Below are positions 3,850 to 5,614 of a stretch of DNA of 5,614 bases, piece by piece (the first letter of the stretch is position 1; the number at the start of each line of letters is the position of its first letter). Under the pieces are notes generated by a model that saw nothing but the letters and a program-made list of their open reading frames with translations, ran no database searches and was not told the DNA's origin. The stretch is from an uncultured Tannerella sp. (GTDB lineage: Bacteria > Bacteroidota > Bacteroidia > Bacteroidales > Tannerellaceae). The translations under genes were made by a program, and so were the position numbers. Where the stretch lies: NCBI GenBank assembly GCA_938036405.1, contig CALHPT010000231.1, forward strand, positions 1-5,614, written 5' to 3'.

Positions 3850-5247
3850 ATGAACGCATTAGACTACGTAAAGCAATTCAACGGGTTCCTCTGGAACGAT
3901 TTCCTGATGTACGTCCTCCTGGCCGTCGGCATCTTCTACACCATCTACCTCGGATTCCCACAGATCCGACACTTCGGACTCATGTTTAAGTACGCCTTCG
4001 GGCCAGCTTTCAAGCGACGCAAGAAGCGCGACAAGCACGCTAAGCAGGACGAGGCCCACAAGGTCAACTCCTTCCAGGCACTGGCCACGGCCGTGGCCGC
4101 ACAGGTGGGCACGGGCAACATTGGCGGCGTAGCTACGGCCATCGCCACCGGTGGTGTGGGCGCCATCTTCTGGATGTGGGTGTCCTCGCTGCTGGGCATG
4201 GGAACGATCTTCTCCGAAGCCACGCTGGCGCAGAAGTACCGCGAGGTGAAGGATGGCGGCGTCTCCGGTGGGCCCGCATACTACATCTCCAAAGGCCTCA
4301 AATGCCACCCGCTGGCCGTCTTCTTCGCCCTGGCCATCATCCTCGCCCTTGGTTGCGTGGGTAATATGGTGCAGGCCAACTCCATCTCGATCGCCATCGT
4401 CAACTCCCTCGGCACCGGGTCGGACACCATGGCCTACCTGCCCTACCTCATCGGCGTCGCGTTGGCGCTGCTCGTGGGCGTGGTCATCATGGGCGGACAG
4501 AAGCGCATCACGGCCATCGCCGAGCTCGTTGTTCCCTTCATGGCGCTGATCTACATCCTCGGCTCGCTCGTCGTGCTCTTCCTTTATATCGGCGACGTGC
4601 CCCACATGTTCCAAAGTGTCGTCAGCGAGGCCTTCTCCACGAAAGCCGCGGCGGGCGGTGCAGCCGGTACGGTGATGAAATACGCCATCCGCTACGGCGT
4701 AGCGCGCGGCCTCTTCTCCAACGAGGCCGGTATGGGCTCCACGCCGCATGCCCACGCCATGGCGCACGTCAAGGACCCCGCCATTCAGGGCTTCGTAGCC
4801 ATGGCCGGCGTCTTTGTCGACACGATCCTGATCTGTAGCTCCACGGCCTTCGTCATCATGCTCACCGGAGCTTATCAGGGTACCGACCTCAAGTCCGTAG
4901 CCATCACGCAAGAGGCCTTCAGCCGCGCCTTTGGCTCCGGCGGCGTCACCTTCCTGGCCATCGCCCTCTTCTTTTTCGCCTTCACCACCATCATGGGCTG
5001 GTACATGTTCGGCGAGATGAACGTGCGCTACCTCTTTGGCAAATACGGCGTCCTGCCCTTCCGTCTGATCGTCTGCGGCTGCATCTTCTGCGGCTGCATC
5101 TTCGCCGCCGACCTTGTCTGGGAGCTAGCCGACACCTTCAACGGCCTCATGGCCATCCCCAACCTCATCGCCATCGTCTGTCTTGCCCCACAGGTGCGCA
5201 AGATGTACACTCACTTCTTGCAGCGCCGCCGTTCGGGCGAGCTCTGA
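3850..5247 (+). CDS. sodium:alanine/amino-acid symporter, AGCS (AlsT/DagA) family
   Basis: This 465-residue inner-membrane protein belongs to the AGCS family (PF01235), which imports alanine, glycine or related amino acids with Na+ (or H+). The family signature GGVGAIFWMWVSSLLG is at 101-116, preceded by GTGNIGGVA (87-95). GGPAYYI (140-146) and SNEAGMGSTP (290-299) are also typical. By eye there are about ten hydrophobic segments, the first at roughly 18-36, with a strongly basic cytoplasmic loop at 54-71. The length is normal and the start MNALDYVKQFNGFLW aligns well with family N-termini. No Shine-Dalgarno precedes it. A perfect 15-nt in-frame tandem repeat in the penultimate hydrophobic region encodes CGCIF twice (409-418). 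It ends before a strong terminator. Substrate choice within the family cannot be read from the sequence. Confidence 0.95.
   Translation: MNALDYVKQFNGFLWNDFLMYVLLAVGIFYTIYLGFPQIRHFGLMFKYAFGPAFKRRKKRDKHAKQDEAHKVNSFQALATAVAAQVGTGNIGGVATAIATGGVGAIFWMWVSSLLGMGTIFSEATLAQKYREVKDGGVSGGPAYYISKGLKCHPLAVFFALAIILALGCVGNMVQANSISIAIVNSLGTGSDTMAYLPYLIGVALALLVGVVIMGGQKRITAIAELVVPFMALIYILGSLVVLFLYIGDVPHMFQSVVSEAFSTKAAAGGAAGTVMKYAIRYGVARGLFSNEAGMGSTPHAHAMAHVKDPAIQGFVAMAGVFVDTILICSSTAFVIMLTGAYQGTDLKSVAITQEAFSRAFGSGGVTFLAIALFFFAFTTIMGWYMFGEMNVRYLFGKYGVLPFRLIVCGCIFCGCIFAADLVWELADTFNGLMAIPNLIAIVCLAPQVRKMYTHFLQRRRSGEL
5074..5103 (+). repeat. 15-nt perfect tandem repeat inside the symporter gene
   Basis: TGCGGCTGCATCTTC occurs twice in direct succession and in frame, encoding Cys-Gly-Cys-Ile-Phe twice. 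It places four cysteines in one predicted membrane helix just before the conserved DLVWELADTFNG stretch. Confidence 0.9.
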
Positions 5248-5256
5248 CACCCGCTC

Positions 5257-5270
5257 TGATCTTCAGATCA
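5257..5270 (+). other. small hairpin after the symporter stop
   Basis: TGATC and GATCA pair around a TTCA loop, starting 9 nt after the stop codon. It lacks a T tract, so it is not itself a terminator; it could protect the 3' end of the message or be incidental. Confidence 0.3.
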
Positions 5271-5299
5271 TCCGTTTGACTTCATATCTATATTGTTCG

Positions 5300-5341
5300 A
5301 CTCGTGCGTTGAGCTGCTTCGGCTCGCGCACGAGTTTTTTT
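5300..5341 (+). terminator. rho-independent terminator after the symporter
   Basis: ACTCGTGCG (5300-5308) pairs perfectly with CGCACGAGT (5327-5335), with an inner stem GAGC/GCTC (5311-5314 with 5322-5325) separated by a small asymmetric bulge. Seven T residues (5335-5341) follow. It lies 52 nt past the symporter stop and closes the fmt-symporter unit. Confidence 0.92.
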
Positions 5342-5614
5342 GTCCCCTATACTAGCGAAATCCAATGGCGCTTGATCAAATTTTGATGACGCAGAAAACT
5401 ATTCGGAAATATCCCTCTGCAAAAGAAGAAGTTAGTCGGTCGTAGGCATTGGATAGGTAACGAAGTGGAAACGAGCGAAGCGCTTGAGGTTGCTGGAATC
5501 TGCACAAACAAAGGGCGCTTGTCATTTGAGAGTGCAATGTTACTATGACTATTTGAAAAACAGGCGTTTTTGATGCGATTCTCTCGATTTGGCTTTCGGT
5601 TTGGGAAAGGTCGG
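5342..5614. other. 273-nt region without a convincing gene
   Basis: After the terminator the base composition becomes clearly more AT-rich than the coding DNA to the left. I see no long reading frame, no tRNA-like fold and no clear promoter. It contains a near-palindrome ATCAAA-T-TTTGAT (5375-5387), an AAGCGCTT palindrome (5478-5485) and three scattered copies of GCGCTTG. A 49-codon frame on the minus strand (5525-5376) is open but has no support as a gene. It may be the upstream region of a gene beyond the window, a dispersed repeat or a decayed element. Confidence 0.5.

Noticed and set aside
3859..4911. 350-codon open frame on the minus strand opposite the symporter gene
   Set aside because: The product is a low-complexity Gly/Asp/His/Glu-rich string typical of the complement of a membrane protein gene; the symporter frame has all family motifs.
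5183..5386. 67-codon plus-strand frame spanning the symporter end and the terminator
   Set aside because: It starts inside the symporter gene in another frame and runs through the intrinsic terminator hairpin, so it is not a plausible gene.

Overview
The window looks like a piece of a fairly GC-rich member of the Bacteroidales (phylum Bacteroidota). The main reason is a three-gene lipoprotein array plus radical SAM enzyme that matches, from memory, the almost exclusively Bacteroidales 'rSAM/lipoprotein' system (TIGR04133/TIGR04134). A TAnnTTTG-type promoter box before fmt and the lack of a Shine-Dalgarno before fmt and the symporter fit the same group. A Tannerella-like organism is possible, but the sequence alone does not fix the genus.

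Layout. The left block lies on the minus strand and is read right to left: three paralogous lipoprotein genes (2641-2177, 2161-1700, 1683-1180), then a radical SAM/SPASM enzyme (1183-92). The gaps are 15 and 16 nt and the enzyme start overlaps the last lipoprotein stop by 4 nt, so this is almost certainly one operon. A possible further gene starts at 66 and runs off the left edge. The 164-nt gap 2642-2805 is a divergent intergenic region. To its right, on the plus strand, are fmt (methionyl-tRNA formyltransferase, 2806-3783) and a sodium:amino-acid symporter of the AlsT/DagA (AGCS) family (3850-5247). A strong intrinsic terminator follows at 5300-5341. The last 273 nt hold no convincing gene and have visibly different base composition.

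How the genes fit together. The radical SAM enzyme is cytoplasmic. The lipoproteins are made next to it with nearly identical signal peptides, and would then be exported, lipidated at Cys28 and displayed on the envelope as small beta-sandwich (carboxypeptidase-regulatory-like) domains. The arrangement suggests that the enzyme modifies the lipoproteins, or something that acts with them, before export. The chemistry is not known to me, and this operon is the one accessory and potentially undescribed system in the window. fmt and the symporter are ordinary housekeeping genes.
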